DNA of 64,000 bases from Macrostomum hystrix (lineage: Eukaryota > Platyhelminthes > Macrostomidae). The position numbers and the translations under genes were made by a program. The stretch lies in the NCBI GenBank assembly GCA_950097015.1, contig CATNEN010000039.1, forward strand, positions 20,701,501 through 20,765,500, written 5' to 3'. Below the pieces are notes generated by a model. The model was not told the origin of the DNA. It saw only the letters and a list, made by a program, of their open reading frames with translations, and made no database searches. The number at the start of each line of letters is the position of its first letter. Positions within the stretch are counted from its first letter, which is position 1. Shown here piece after piece: positions 43,861 through 55,593 of this stretch.

Positions 43861-45306
43861 GCTAGCGTACACTTCTGTGTACGCCACTAGAGCAATTTTT
43901 CGTAACCAAATTTTTGTGGGAAAAACTTACATATATTTACTGTAGACCTGTTAAATTACTGGGCTATAGGCCTAACTGCTCACTCACAGTGAGCGCACAA
44001 AGTGTTACCCTTTTTTGGGACACCCATTATAAATATGCATACACGCTCGCATAGCGGTCTGTGCTTTAGCCAAGTCATTCAAGAGGTTTGTACCATAGAC
44101 ATGGGCTTTTGGCTGCTTTGAGCGTCCAAGGTTTTTGCATGGAGACGGAGCTAGCTATCGGAATCTGGGGTACTGTAAAAAACGTGCTCCAGATCGGTAT
44201 ATAATATATTAAAAAAAACTGACGGCTGTAGATTTTAAAAATGGATCCCTTTGAGATGTTTCGAAACATCTGAACTCCAATGAGTAAAATTCTCTTCAGC
44301 AGAAATCGTGAAAAAATCGGGTCGTATATTGTCCCGAGTATTTAGTAAGTTCCTGGTGCTGTCAGTCTGTTATCCCAGTCTTACATCGCAAAAAAGAAGG
44401 AAATATAACAAGGACAGCTGTTGCTAAAAAACGTTTTTCTAAACTTCTTTAACTATCGTTCTTCTATTGTCATCGAAATCCAAGCTTTTCGTAACTGGAA
44501 GAGTACCGTTTTGCCTGGTGGCAAAAACAACACACAACAGATCTTTGTCGTGCCAATCACGTATAATTTCACTCTTTCACAGAGGCTACAACAAACAATT
44601 AGAAAAAAGGACAACAAGTAGAGCAATGTAGATAACACGGTAAATCGATTTGTGTCGAGAATCAATGCTTTCCTCAAGCACTGAAAAGTAGAAAATAAAA
44701 TATATAAAAAAATTAATGAAACAAAGGAATAGAAAATGACACCAGACTGACGTGGGGAGGAGACAAAGGGGAAACATTTGTATCGAATTGGCAGAATGAG
44801 AACAAGTGAGTAAGCTAGCTTACAGTTTTAAGAATAAAAAACTACTCGTATGTATAATAATTGTTCTGTGAACTAATTTTGTTAATTGCTCGTCTACTAT
44901 GGACAGATGTTTTTCATTCTAGATTTGAATTTGTTAAATTAGTAGATAAGTAGATATTCTACTTAGATTTCCTAAAACGCTTCTAGAATCTGCTTGCTTT
45001 TTTTGAAGCCTTAGAAGAAAACGGAATCGATGCTAAACAAAACTAGCATATAAAAACAGGTACAACCAAATATCAACATGGATGAGTGCGATGCTATTAT
45101 ATTGGCTGTATCAAACTTGTACACATACACACAAAAACACAATGTTAGTCATGCTAAAGTCGATTCTATTAATTCATTTCATACTTAACTCTCGCTGATA
45201 AAAAAACAAGACAATCACTTAACTAGGCCCTTAGCAACTAACAAAAACACTGACTCGGAGGCTGCACTAGTTACAGCGACTCGGCCTTCCGGCCACGAAA
45301 AACTAT
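43861..45306. other. Intergenic between mariner and Y-box gene
   Basis: AT-rich. It contains the orphan minisatellite unit near 44360 and no coding signal I can support. The Y-box 3' UTR should lie at its right end. Confidence 0.45.
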
Positions 45307-48300
45307 TTAGGCTTCCGACTCTTTGGCCTTCTGCTCCTTTCCGCTGCCATCTTTGGTCTGAAATTGAAAAGAAATAGAATATTGCATTATAACAATAGCT
45401 AATCATGCTTAACCAGTTTTACCTAGCATACATTAAGGCTTAGAACATTCTGCGTAAACCTTATCTTTCTACATACTTTCTCTTCTATCCTGTCTACTCA
45501 CTATACTATTTAGCCTACACACTCTACCATTTCGCCTAATTACTCTACCATTTCGCCTACTAAAATAACCAATCCGCCCACTAAAATAAACATTTCGCCT
45601 AATCACTCTACCATTCCGCCTACTCAAATAACTACTTCGCCTACTCACTCTACCATTCCGCCTCATCACTCTACCATTCCGCCTACTCACTCTACCATTC
45701 CGCCTACTCACTCTACCATTCCGCCTACTCACTCTACCATTCCGCCTACTCACTCTACCATTCCGCCTACTCACTCTACCATTCCGCCTACCTACTCAAA
45801 TAACCATTCCGCCAACTCGCTCTACTCTACCATTTAGCCTAATCGCTCAATCATCGCGACTACTCCCTTAACCACCATATCGTTTGTTCCGTTTCTATAT
45901 ACCAAATCTACAACTCCTATCTATATACTAAAAATGAAAACTATCTATATATATTCTACCCTAAAACATCAGACTTCACTACCCATACATCTAATCCAGA
46001 CATCTGCTCCTCATAGTCTCCTCCACGCAGATTCGAACCCGCGAACCAAGCTCACCTTCTGACTTTTGTCCTGCTTCTCTTCGCCAGACTCCGCCGTCGC
46101 GGCCTCCTCCTGCTCGACATCCGCGCCGCCGCTTTCCGCTGTTCGTCGAGCGCCGCCACCGCGACCTCCTCGAGGACGTCGACCGCTGCGACCGCCGCGG
46201 TAAACGTTAAACGAAGCCTGATAATGCTGCGGCTGCTGAAACTGTTGATAGCCGCCTTGGAGCGCAGGCTGACCGGCTCCAGCGATGTAGCCGCCGCGGT
46301 AGCCAGCAGAGCCGACATTGTCGTAATAGGCTGGACGACGCATGACGCGACCGAAGCCGCCGCGGGGATAAGCGGTTGGATAAGCCGGCTGCTGCATGGC
46401 GAACATGGCTCCGTAGTCGGGAGGGCCGGGCAGCGGACGATCAGACTGAAACAGCGGCGCGGGCGGATTTCATTTTTTATTTGCGGTAACTCAAGGCCCG
46501 GCTAGCTCCTAGTCCAGGGTCCACGTGTAGTCTCACCCCGCAAGTCTCATATCTCCCATGTCACATCCCGCGGGTCTTATCTCATCTCTGTCATGTCTAT
46601 CTCTTTTGTCACATCTCTTCACTGTCTGATCACTCCCATGTCTAATCTCTCCAACGTCTTTTCTTTTCCACGTCTTGTCTCTCACCTTTCTGATATTTTC
46701 CCTGTCTCGTCTCTCTATTGTCTTATCACTCGCCTTTATATATATATCCACTTGCCTTTGCCGCATCTCTCGTATTTTAATTCTGGACCCTTGGAATTCC
46801 CGTTTTTCCGCTAGACATTTAGTTTTCTGACCCCGTTGACTTATTAGCTAGCTAAGTTGTTCTTTGTTGCCTATTGGCCCTTACCATTTGGTAGCCGCCG
46901 CGACCGCCATAAAAATATGGCCGCGAGAAGCGCTGCCTGCCGCCGCGGAAGCCACCGCCGCCAGGTCGGAAACGATTCGAAGCATACTGGCTGCCCTGAA
47001 CCGGGCTGCCATCCGGTCCAGTTACATTTGACGCCTCCAGGCCTTTCTTGCCTTCCACAACATCGAACTCCACTTTTTCATTGTCGCCAACAGATCTTTG
47101 CCACTTGTTTGGATTGTTCTTGATGATGGCTGTCTGGTGGACAAATATATCTTCCTTGTTGTCATCACGATTGATGAAACCATAGCCGTTTTTTACATTG
47201 AACCACTTGACTGTGCCTGTCACCTTAGTGGCTGGGTGCAGTAAAGAATAAATGATAGAACTGGATTAAAAAATATTGACCAAAAGTTTAACTTAGAATA
47301 AATGGCTAGGCCAAAGAGCTTAAGAAATAAGAAAATGAGCTATAAAACATAAACAGAAGATAATAATTTTTATAACTTTTTATAAGCTACTTGTTATATT
47401 TTTATTGTCATTAAGAATTGAAAAAACATATGGCTACATAAATATAACCTGCTTTAAGAATGACATGCCAAGTATATATTATTTTGGAATATAGCTATGC
47501 CCTTATCAAAATAGAGCTAAAATAGAAATTACTGCTTGACTAAACCAAGTAGCAAATAAGTTCATTATACTTACTAATGCCTACACTACCTATTCCTATA
47601 TCAAACACTAAAAACTTGTAAGTTAGCTAAAGCAGTTTTACAAAAAAATGTGCCAAATAGAGACTAGCTAGCTAACAAAATAAACAATAAACAAAAAACA
47701 AAAAACAAATAAACAAAAAACAATGTATATACTAACAAAATATTATGCTAGTTGGCAAATCTTTGAGTTCAACTTTCTAACTTTTACCATATATTGGCCA
47801 GCATGATTATTGAATTTTTATTGAAACAGTTGTTTTGTAGCTAGGTCCAAAAGAACACAAGCTATGGATGGCTTTATAGCAACAACAAAGCAACTTTTAA
47901 CTATTCTGGGCATATTATTAGGCCTAGAGCTAAATTAATAAAGGTCCTAAAATTATAAAGTACATTCAGAACCCTAATTAAAAAATTGGATTGAGCTAGA
48001 GCTTAGCTTCATAGTTAGCTAGAGCATAATAATCGCTGGATTATAATATTGCACTTTAATTAGCGAATAAGGAGCTATAAAGTGTTTTAAAGACTTAAGG
48101 ATACTAGCTAGATATAAGTATCAGCCATGCCATACGCATAGGCTGTCAAAGTCTCTATTGAAACAATATGCTATTGAGCTATATAGGTGGCACACGCCTT
48201 GCTGAAATCCTAATATATGAGAGGCCTATTTCAGATATTTCTATGCAAAACATGTCTTGTTTATAGTTTCAGGGCACTAAGAAAAGTTGTCGGAGTGCGC

Positions 48301-48460
48301 TCTAGCATATACGCAAATTTATTAGGCTTATATTGAATAGAGCCGTCGTCAAGAAAAGTAAAATTAAGTCAATAAGTGCAAACCTACCAACAACTTCCTT
48401 TTCCATCTTGACATATTCGCTGATTGTATTTTGATCTTCTGCTGTTTCCTTGTCTGCCAT
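45307..48460 (-). CDS. Y-box (cold-shock domain) nucleic-acid-binding protein
   Basis: Four minus-strand exons join in frame to 286 residues: 48460-48388, 47231-46885, 46445-46056, 45357-45307 (TAA). The cold-shock domain has [23 protein letters not shown]2-like DIFVHQTAI and a C-terminal strand [16 protein letters not shown]. It is followed by Arg/Gly-rich segments ([34 protein letters not shown]) and an acidic/Lys tail. This is the YBX1/2 architecture: binds Y-box DNA and packages mRNA, regulating translation and stability. The [12 protein letters not shown] junction at exon 1/2 lies where vertebrate YBX genes also have one, as I recall. Intron 1 (1.2 kb) is plain AT-rich; intron 3 holds a 21-bp array. 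No damage seen. Confidence 0.95.
45490..45840. repeat. 21-bp minisatellite in Y-box intron 3
   Basis: About 15 copies with core CTCACTCTACCATTCCGCCT. In gene (minus) orientation most units contain GAGTGAGTAGG, a full GTGAGT donor consensus. Confidence 0.93.
46530..46790. repeat. Degenerate TCTCATGTC-type repeat in Y-box intron 2
   Basis: Loosely repeated words such as CATGTCTATCTCT, TCACATCTC and GTCTTATC, with no stable unit length. Probably an eroded array. Confidence 0.5.
47232..48387 (-). other. Y-box intron 1, no array
   Basis: AT-rich intron with no tandem repeat or transposon recognised. Confidence 0.6.
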
Positions 48461-49955
48461 GTTGTAAACGTCAAGCTCAGCTGTTAAACCAACAAACGCT
48501 AAAATTGTTACACTACCGCCAGATTAGTGACCTGTAAAAATCTAGCTATATTTTTACTCCAATTAAAAATATTGTACAGGAATAGATAAAAAAGGTGCAA
48601 AAATGCAAATTACCAGATAAATTACACGATATGACTTTATACTATTTCCTGAAAATATTATCTTTTAAAATTGAACTAAGCTAACTACATAAAATACTCC
48701 GTTTTGTTTGTACTCATAGAACCCGTAATATGATTTAGCCGTATCGGAAGTTTAGATTTTCACATAAAACTATTTCTGTAAATTTTGATTTTCATAAGCT
48801 CGCAAAGCGAAAAATGTGTTTTAAAAAAACCATTTCTTTAGCATCATGGTTTCTGTAGTATTTTCTAAAAATGTAATGTCGTTATTACATTATTTATGTC
48901 AAGCATCACTTCAAGGTGAACCTATTATTTTATTTGTCTTTTAATTTAATTTATGCTAGCTTCGCCCTCTATATTATCTAAAATCACACAGTAAGTTTTT
49001 ATAGGCAAACAAAATATCTTTAAATATACCCCAGTGTAGCCGAACTATCAAAAACTGCTGTCAGCTAAACACGTACAGCTTCTCTCGCAAATTTATTATA
49101 AAGCGATCAAGCGCGACTTCTTCTGTTTTTTTCAGAACTTTTAGGGCTTTTTATAGCTTTCTAAAAAATTAAGCTTGTAATAATAAGCATTTAGGACAGC
49201 TCTAACGCATTAGGTGTCCCGAGTTCAGCTGCTGCTCGAGGCAAGGCAAGTTCTTTGGGGCCAGCAGCAGCACCCTATGGAGCTTATGTCGCCTCGTCTT
49301 TGTTAGGTTCTCGTCTTTGACGAAAATTTTGAAGATCCTTTGTCCTTTCTCTTGCCTTCTCTGAAGAGACTGGGGATAACTGTGCAACTGGCACTTCGGT
49401 GGCAATAATTTTTTACCCATGCCATGTATCGATTGGAATACTTCGTACTTTCATACATACATTATAGTGCATACATGTACGAGTATATAGATTGTTTGAT
49501 GCTTTTAACCTATCGTCTTCGTGATAACTGAAAATTACTAGTTTTCAATCAACGGGTTTTTAGGACTTGGGCCGATTTAACTGTACATAGCCTTACAGCT
49601 GCTGGTACATTAAGAGACTGAATTCATAAAATACGGGCAATTACATGTAAAGTGTTCTGCGATTCATTATACTGTTGGAAGAACGTAGGCCATTGCTGCC
49701 TCGTAAGCAATTTGATCTTAAAAACGAGCTAGGCTGATGCACAAGTTTTATTTCAATGTAATTCTATTCATATTATTACAATTAAAAAAGTGTGCGTGGA
49801 TTTTGATTTCGTACATTGTAAATTATTTTAATTACTGCACCTAATGCCCCGCTTGATTTGTTGCATTCTAATTTTAGCTCTCATTTCAGGGAGTGTGGCC
49901 GCTGATTCACGCGACCAATGTACGCTGAGCTGACACACTAGGTTGATAGTTTAGA
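48461..49955. other. Divergent region between Y-box and Fos-like genes
   Basis: AT-rich. A minus-strand open frame at 49202-49420 (72 residues, basic: RRQEKGQRIFKIFVKDENLT) has somewhat higher GC than its flanks but matches nothing I know; it may be a relic or noise. Both promoters must lie in this interval. Confidence 0.35.
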
Positions 49956-49965
49956 GGGAATTCCC
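49956..49965. promoter_or_regulatory. kappaB-like palindrome upstream of the Fos-like gene
   Basis: GGGAATTCCC is a perfect palindrome fitting the NF-kappaB/Rel consensus GGGRNNYYCC, 327 bp before the Fos-like start codon. A 10-bp match can occur by chance. Confidence 0.4.
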
Positions 49966-50031
49966 AAAAACCGGCCAGTCCAACGGAGAGAATGTACGTT
50001 TCGCGCGCGAGAGGATAGAGAACGCGGCATT

Positions 50032-50041
50032 CCAAATTTGG
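50032..50041. promoter_or_regulatory. CArG box (serum response element core) upstream of the Fos-like gene
   Basis: CCAAATTTGG fits CC(A/T)6GG exactly and is 251 bp upstream of the start codon. In vertebrate c-fos an SRF-bound CArG box about 300 bp upstream of transcription drives immediate-early induction, so placement and gene identity agree. No flanking Ets site was confirmed. Confidence 0.5.
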
Positions 50042-50291
50042 CCATAAGCGATGAGCCAAAGTGGACAGCGAGATATCTGACTAAATTGTGCTGCAGCCAC
50101 CCCTCCGCTAGCGGGTGATGGTGCCAAACCCCGCCAAGCCCTAAATTTAAGGCCAGAGAGAATCCAGACGAGTCAGCCAGATTGCAGTGCGATTGAGCGC
50201 AAAGCCTGACTCAGTGCAGCAGCGCTGATTAAAACCATAATTCCACTCCGGAGCTCATCTTCCCTTCTAGAAGCAAGCGACAGCAGTCGTC

Positions 50292-53200
50292 ATGGTGAAA
50301 GGCTTGAAAGTTCTGCGGCACAAGCGAGCCGAAGTTGGCTACTTTAACGAGTTTCTAATTGCTAAAACGCCAGTAGACTTGGAAAATTGTCCGTTCTCGA
50401 CTGTCACTCTGGCGGCGCCTGTGTCGGCGGCAACTGCAGCAACGAATAGCGGCGCTATGTCGATGGGATTTCAACAGCAGGTGTGTGTGTGGCTGGATGT
50501 AGAGATCCAGCTAGAGATCTCTCAATCAATCTAGAGATCTCCAAGTCAATCTAGAGATCACCCAGTCAATCAAGAGATCTCCCAGTCAATCTAGAGATCA
50601 CCCAGTCAATCAAGAGATCTCCCAGTCAATCTAGAGATCTCCCTGTCGATCTAAATATCTCCCTGCCAATCTAGAGATCTCCCAGTCAATCTATAGATCC
50701 CCTAATCAATCTAGAGATCTCTCAATCAATCTAGAGATCTGCCAGTCAATCTAGAGATCTCCCAGTCAATCTATAGATCCCCTAATCAATCTAGAGATCT
50801 CCCTGTCAATCTAGAAATCTCCCTGTCAATCTAGAAATCTCCTAATCAATCTAGAGATCTCCTAGTCAATCTAGAGATCTCCCTGTCGATCTAAATATCT
50901 CCCTGCCAATCTAAAGATCTCCCAGTCAATCTATAGATCCCCTAATCAATCTAGAGATCTCTCAATCAATCTAGAGATCTCCCTGTCAATCTAGAAATCT
51001 CCCAGTCAATCTATAGATATCCTAATCAATCTAGAGATCTCCCAGTCAATCTATAGATCCCCTAATCAATCTAGAGATCTCTCAATCAATCTAGAGATCT
51101 CCCAGTCAATCTATAGATCTCCCAGTCAATCTAGAGATCTGCCAGTCAATCTAGAGATCTCCCAGTCAATCTATAGATCCCCTAATCAATCTAGAGATCT
51201 CCCTGTCAATCTAGAAATCTCCCTGTCAATCTAGAAATCTCCTAATCAATCTAGAGATCTCCTAGTCAATCTAGAGATCTCCCTGTCGATCTAAATATCT
51301 CCCTGCCAATCTAAAGATCTCCCAGTCAATCTATAGATCCCCTAATCAATCTAGAGATCTCTCAATCAATCTAGAGATCTCCCTGTCAATCTAGAAATCT
51401 CCCAGTCAATCTATAGATATCCTAATCAATCTAGAGATCTCCCAGTCAATCTAGAGATCTCCCAGTCAATCTATAGATCTCCTAATCAATCTAGAGATCT
51501 CCCAGTCAATCTAGAGATCTCCCAGTCAATCTAGAGATCTCCTAATCAATCTAGAGATCTCCCAGTCAATCTAGAGATCTCCCAGTCAATCTATAGATCT
51601 CCGAATCAATATAGAGATCTCCCAGTAAATCTATAGATCTCCGAATCAATATAGAGATCTCCCAGTCACTCTATAGATCTCCTAATCAATATAGAGATCT
51701 CCCAGTCAATCTATAGATCTCCGAATCAATATAGAGATCTCCCAGTCAATCTATAGATCTCCGAATCAATATAGAGATCTCTCAATCAATCTAGAGATCC
51801 CCAATGTCCTAACCCCCAATCTTGAGATATCCCAATCTCAATCTCTCTTGAGATGCTCCGTCAATCTAAGAGATCTCTCAGTGAGTCTAGAGGTCTTTCT
51901 GTCAGTCTATAGATCGTGTATAAAATACCCTACATGCATACTCACAGCTGCAGGCAGGTCTGTTAAGTCCATCGACTGAATTTATACTGGACATCAGCAC
52001 AGCTGCAACCAGTCACCAATGGCAATATGATCATCATCACCATCAGCAGCAGCAGGCCACACAGTTGAACTCAAGCGCCGGAACAGAGCGCAATTCATCG
52101 GCTTCAAATGTCCATTCCGGGGTTGTAGCCAGACAGGAAGTGGTGGTGACGTCATCAACTGCCCCAGCTACAAGTGCGCCAGCACCTACTTTGGCAATCG
52201 GAATGAGCAAGGTATAATTCCACACTTCTCAAGATTCCCCATTCTTAATATTCCCCATTCTCAGTATCCCCTATTCTCAATTTTCCCCATTCTAAATATT
52301 CCCCATTCTTAATATTCCCCCTTCTCAATAATCCCCATTCTCAATATTACCCATTCTCACTATCCCCTATTCTCAATATTCCCCATTCTAAATATTCCCC
52401 ATTCTTAATATTCCCCCTTCTCAATAATCCCCATTCTCAATATTCCCCATTCTCACTATCCCCAATTCTTAATATTCTCCATTCTAAATATTCCCCATTC
52501 TTAATATTCCCCCTTCTCAATAATCCCCATTCTCAATATTACCCATTCTCACTATCCCCTATTCTCAATATTCCCCATTCTAAATATTACCCATTCTCCA
52601 AATTCTCCCATCGCCCCATCGCGCAGATGAAACTAAGCCTGAGTAGGAACGACTCTAGAATACCGTCTCGACCATCAACATCGACGCCGAGATCAGCTTG
52701 TTTCAAGCCTTCGTCAGCATCGTCAACATCGACGTCGGATGACACTTTTCAAAGGCGAGCAAATCGTCGACGAGAGCGCAACCGGGCCGCGGCTGCGCGG
52801 TGTCGCAAGAAGCGGCAGGACCAACTGGAAGGTCTGGCTGAGGAGGTTCGCCAACTCGAGACTGAGCGGGCCAGCCTGGAGACCCGTGTGGCCGCCCTAA
52901 CAACCGCCAGGTGAGGTTTTCTTCTAGGGGGGAAATTTTATAGGATTTCAGAATCGCTGTAAAATAATTAGTTTATGGGGCCATTATTTCTATCCTAGTT
53001 GGGCCAGATGTGCAGCCGACAGCACAGCCGCAGCTATTGCGTGGCGTATCTGAAGGCTGCGTACAGCTAGCTGTTCAGTCCATGCTAAAGGACAAAAATT
53101 GTTTGAGTGGAGTCAGGAAACGAACCCCCGACCTTCAAGGTCGTGAGTCCGACGCTCTAACCAATAGGCTACAACCGCCACTGTAACTCTAATTTCCCAT

Positions 53201-53450
53201 CAGATCCGACTTACTTCGTCGACTGCGCGAGCATCAGCTGACCTGCCCGGAGATAGCCGGCGTTGCCATGGCAACGCCCAGTCTGGTTTCCTTGGCAACA
53301 ATGAACCCGGCCAGATTTGACGCGCCCGTGCAAGGAGCTCCACCCGATGGTGGCGAGATTTTGCTGACGCCGAGTCTTCTGCTGCCGCCGCCGAACACGA
53401 GCATTCTGGATGAAGACGCCGCCGACCCATTCAAACTAGAGCCGCTTTGA
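50292..53450 (+). CDS. Fos/kayak-like bZIP transcription factor (AP-1 subunit)
   Basis: Four exons join in frame to 327 residues: 50292-50480, 51948-52211, 52627-52910, 53204-53450. The bZIP lies in exon 3: basic region RRRERNRAAAARCRKKRQDQ with the N-x7-R signature, then leucines at exact heptad spacing (LAEEVRQLETERASLETRVAA continuing to SDLLRRLREHQLTCP across the last junction). ERNRAAAARCRKKR and the closing H-x3-CP are features of the Fos/ATF3 branch. Upstream are a Gln/His-rich stretch and Ser/Thr-rich regions; downstream is a Pro/Leu-rich tail ending FKLEPL. It should dimerise, typically with Jun, and bind AP-1/CRE sites. CArG and kappaB-like sites lie upstream. ATF3/JDP2-type identity remains possible. 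Confidence 0.9.
50500..51830. repeat. 20-bp minisatellite filling Fos-like intron 1
   Basis: About 66 copies of CTAGAGATCTCCCAGTCAAT with variants (CCTAATCAAT, CCCTGTCAAT, CTATAGATCC). Blocks of variants recur (50640-51010 against 51280-51410 and others), so larger duplications occurred. Starts about 20 nt after the donor GTGTGT. Confidence 0.96.
52147..52154. promoter_or_regulatory. Perfect CRE inside Fos-like exon 2
   Basis: TGACGTCA within the coding sequence. Noted because the same octamer recurs in the neighbouring bZIP gene's intron; by itself it may be coincidental. Confidence 0.3.
52225..52600. repeat. 16-bp repeat in Fos-like intron 2
   Basis: About 23 copies of ATTCCCCATTCTCAAT and variants, pyrimidine-rich in gene orientation and running up to the acceptor region before exon 3. 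Shares the CCCATTCTC core with other introns of the window. Confidence 0.9.
53000..53185 (-). mobile_element. SINE family A copy in Fos-like intron 3
   Basis: Minus-strand copy with GGTTGTAGCCTATTGGTTAG and GGTCGGGGGTTCG, then the CATGGACTGAACAG and GCGTACGC...CAGATAC parts of the body; the central AAGACA/AAATGGGTA segment is deleted. It ends about 20 nt before the acceptor of exon 4. Confidence 0.8.
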
Positions 53451-54010
53451 CGTATTTTTGACGAAAAACATTATTTCTGACTACTAATAGTAGACAAACT
53501 GCGAATATTTTGCGAATTTGCATAAGTGTTTTGTTAAAAACGGTAAACTTTTGTTCAGTTCGCATTTTGCCGATGGATTTAAAAGGTAATAAATTAAAAA
53601 TTTTGCTCAGCAGCTACTACCAGATGCAAAACGAAATTTTACAACTTCGAAAAGCTGAAATATATTGTTTTTTTGCTTACTGTTTTACTAGTTTTGTACC
53701 TAAGCTGATAATTACCTTCAAGGCAATGTACAGTGTATTATTAAATGCCCTCCTAAATTTCCTTAAGCAGTGCGCTATTTCACTTTTTAGTCTAATTTTT
53801 TTCATTTTTTTTCTGTTTGTCCGCATTGTTTTATCTAGCCTAATAATTTTATTGTGTTTGCCTACTGGCTCATTATAATTATACTCGTTGCTTGCAAGTA
53901 CATTTTTGAGAGCACTTTAACTTTCTTAGTTTTTAGTTATTTACTCGGTGACTTATTTAACTTGTTTATACCTATCTAACAGCTGGGCTTACAATAGTAA
54001 CGGTTAAAAC
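53451..54010 (+). other. Fos-like 3' flank
   Basis: AT-rich sequence, presumably the 3' UTR. No clear additional gene. Confidence 0.45.
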
Positions 54011-55020
54011 GGTGAGAATCTGTTTAACGCGGGAATGGTTCTGTCTAACAGGTGAAGGATTCTGTCTAACAGGTGAAGGATTCTGTCTAACAGGTGAAGG
54101 ATTCTGTCTAACAGGTGAAGGATTCTGTCTAACAGGAGAAGGATTCTGTCTAACAGGTGAAGGATTCTGTCTAACAGGTGAAGGATTCTGTCTAACAGGT
54201 GAAGGATTCTGTCTAACAGGAGAAGGATTCTGTCTAACAGGTGAAGGATCCTGTCTAACAGGTGAAGGATCCTGTCTAACAGGTGAAGGATTCTGTCTAA
54301 CAGGTGAAGGATTCTGTCTAACAGGTGAAGGATTCTGTCTAACAGGTGAAGGATTCTGTCTAACAGGTGGAGAATTCTGTCTAACGGGTGGAGGATTCTG
54401 TCTAACAGGTGAATGATTCTTTCTAACAGGTTAACGGTTCTGTCTAACAGGTGAACGGTTCTTTCTAACAGGTGAATGATTCTTTCTAACAGGTGAATGA
54501 TTCTTTCTAACAGGTGAATGGTTCTGTCTAACAGGCGAATAGTTTTGTCTATCAGGAAAATTGTTCTGTCTAGCAGGTGACGGGTTCTGTCTAACAGGTG
54601 AATGGTTCTCTCTTACAGGTAAATTGGTTCTGTCTAACAGGTGAATGGTTCTCTCTTACAGGTAAATTGGTTCTGTCTAACAAGTTAACGGTTCTGTCTA
54701 ACAGGCGAATGGTTTTGTCTAACAGGAAAATGGTTCTGTCTAACAAGTGACGGATCCTGTCTAACAGGTGACGGGTCCTGTGTAACATGTGACGGGTCCT
54801 GTCTAACAGGTGAAGGACTCTGTCTAACAGGTGAATGGTTCTGTCTAACAGGTGAATGGTTCTGTCTAACCGGTGAATGGTTCTGTCTAACAGGTGAATG
54901 GTTTTGCCTAACGGGTGAACGGTTCTGTCTAACAGGTGAAGGATTCTGTCTAACAGGTGAATGATTCTGTCTAACAGGTCAATGGTTCTGTCTAACAGAT
55001 GAGGGGTTTTTTCTAACAGG
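54011..55020. repeat. 21-bp minisatellite between the two bZIP genes
   Basis: About 47 copies with core TTCTGTCTAACAGGTGAAGG. Every good unit carries, on the plus strand, a pyrimidine run, CTAAC, CAG and GTGAA, i.e. an acceptor-like signal followed directly by a donor-like signal. Divergence rises towards the right. Confidence 0.95.
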
Positions 55021-55593
55021 CGACATAATATGTTACATGTAATTGTGAGTTTAAAAAGAAATTTGTTTTACTACTACCATTAAGTAGCCATGTGAGAATT
55101 AAAAAAGAAAATATATCGAAATAAGTACAATTTCTAAGAAAAAAAGTGAACTTGTTCGTGCAATTTAGGGAAGAGGCTAAAACAGAAAATTGATTTCATT
55201 CTTATAAAAGATAATGCCGACGGGAACAAAGTAATAAAAAACTAAATATCTAAATTGACATAATTTTTGTTTTAAGACAAACTTGCAAAAGTTTGTACCG
55301 TTAAACAGGATTATATTTCTACAGTTTTAAACAAAATAACGAAGTAAATTAACAAAAATTCGACCCTAAAAAAATTGTGTGTTTGATTGACGTACTTGTA
55401 CAAAATAGGATCTAGCATCATTGTTAATAATAGATAGTCTTTCCTGAAATCTCACAAGGCACTACCTCATATACAGGTCTGAGTGTCGACTGTTAAAGCA
55501 TAAATATTGTTAGCGTCAGGAGCAAATATTCTACAAGGTACCAGAGCATTGAGGCAATCAGATAATATAAAAGATAATTATTAGCTGATTTTA
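55021..55593 (+). other. Upstream region of second bZIP gene
   Basis: AT-rich promoter region. No TATA box was confirmed; AATATAAAAG at 55564-55573 lies only about 20 bp before the start codon, probably too close. Confidence 0.35.

Noticed and set aside
49202-49420. 72-residue minus-strand frame as a gene
   Set aside because: No family resemblance, splice partner or promoter; mentioned only in the intergenic entry.
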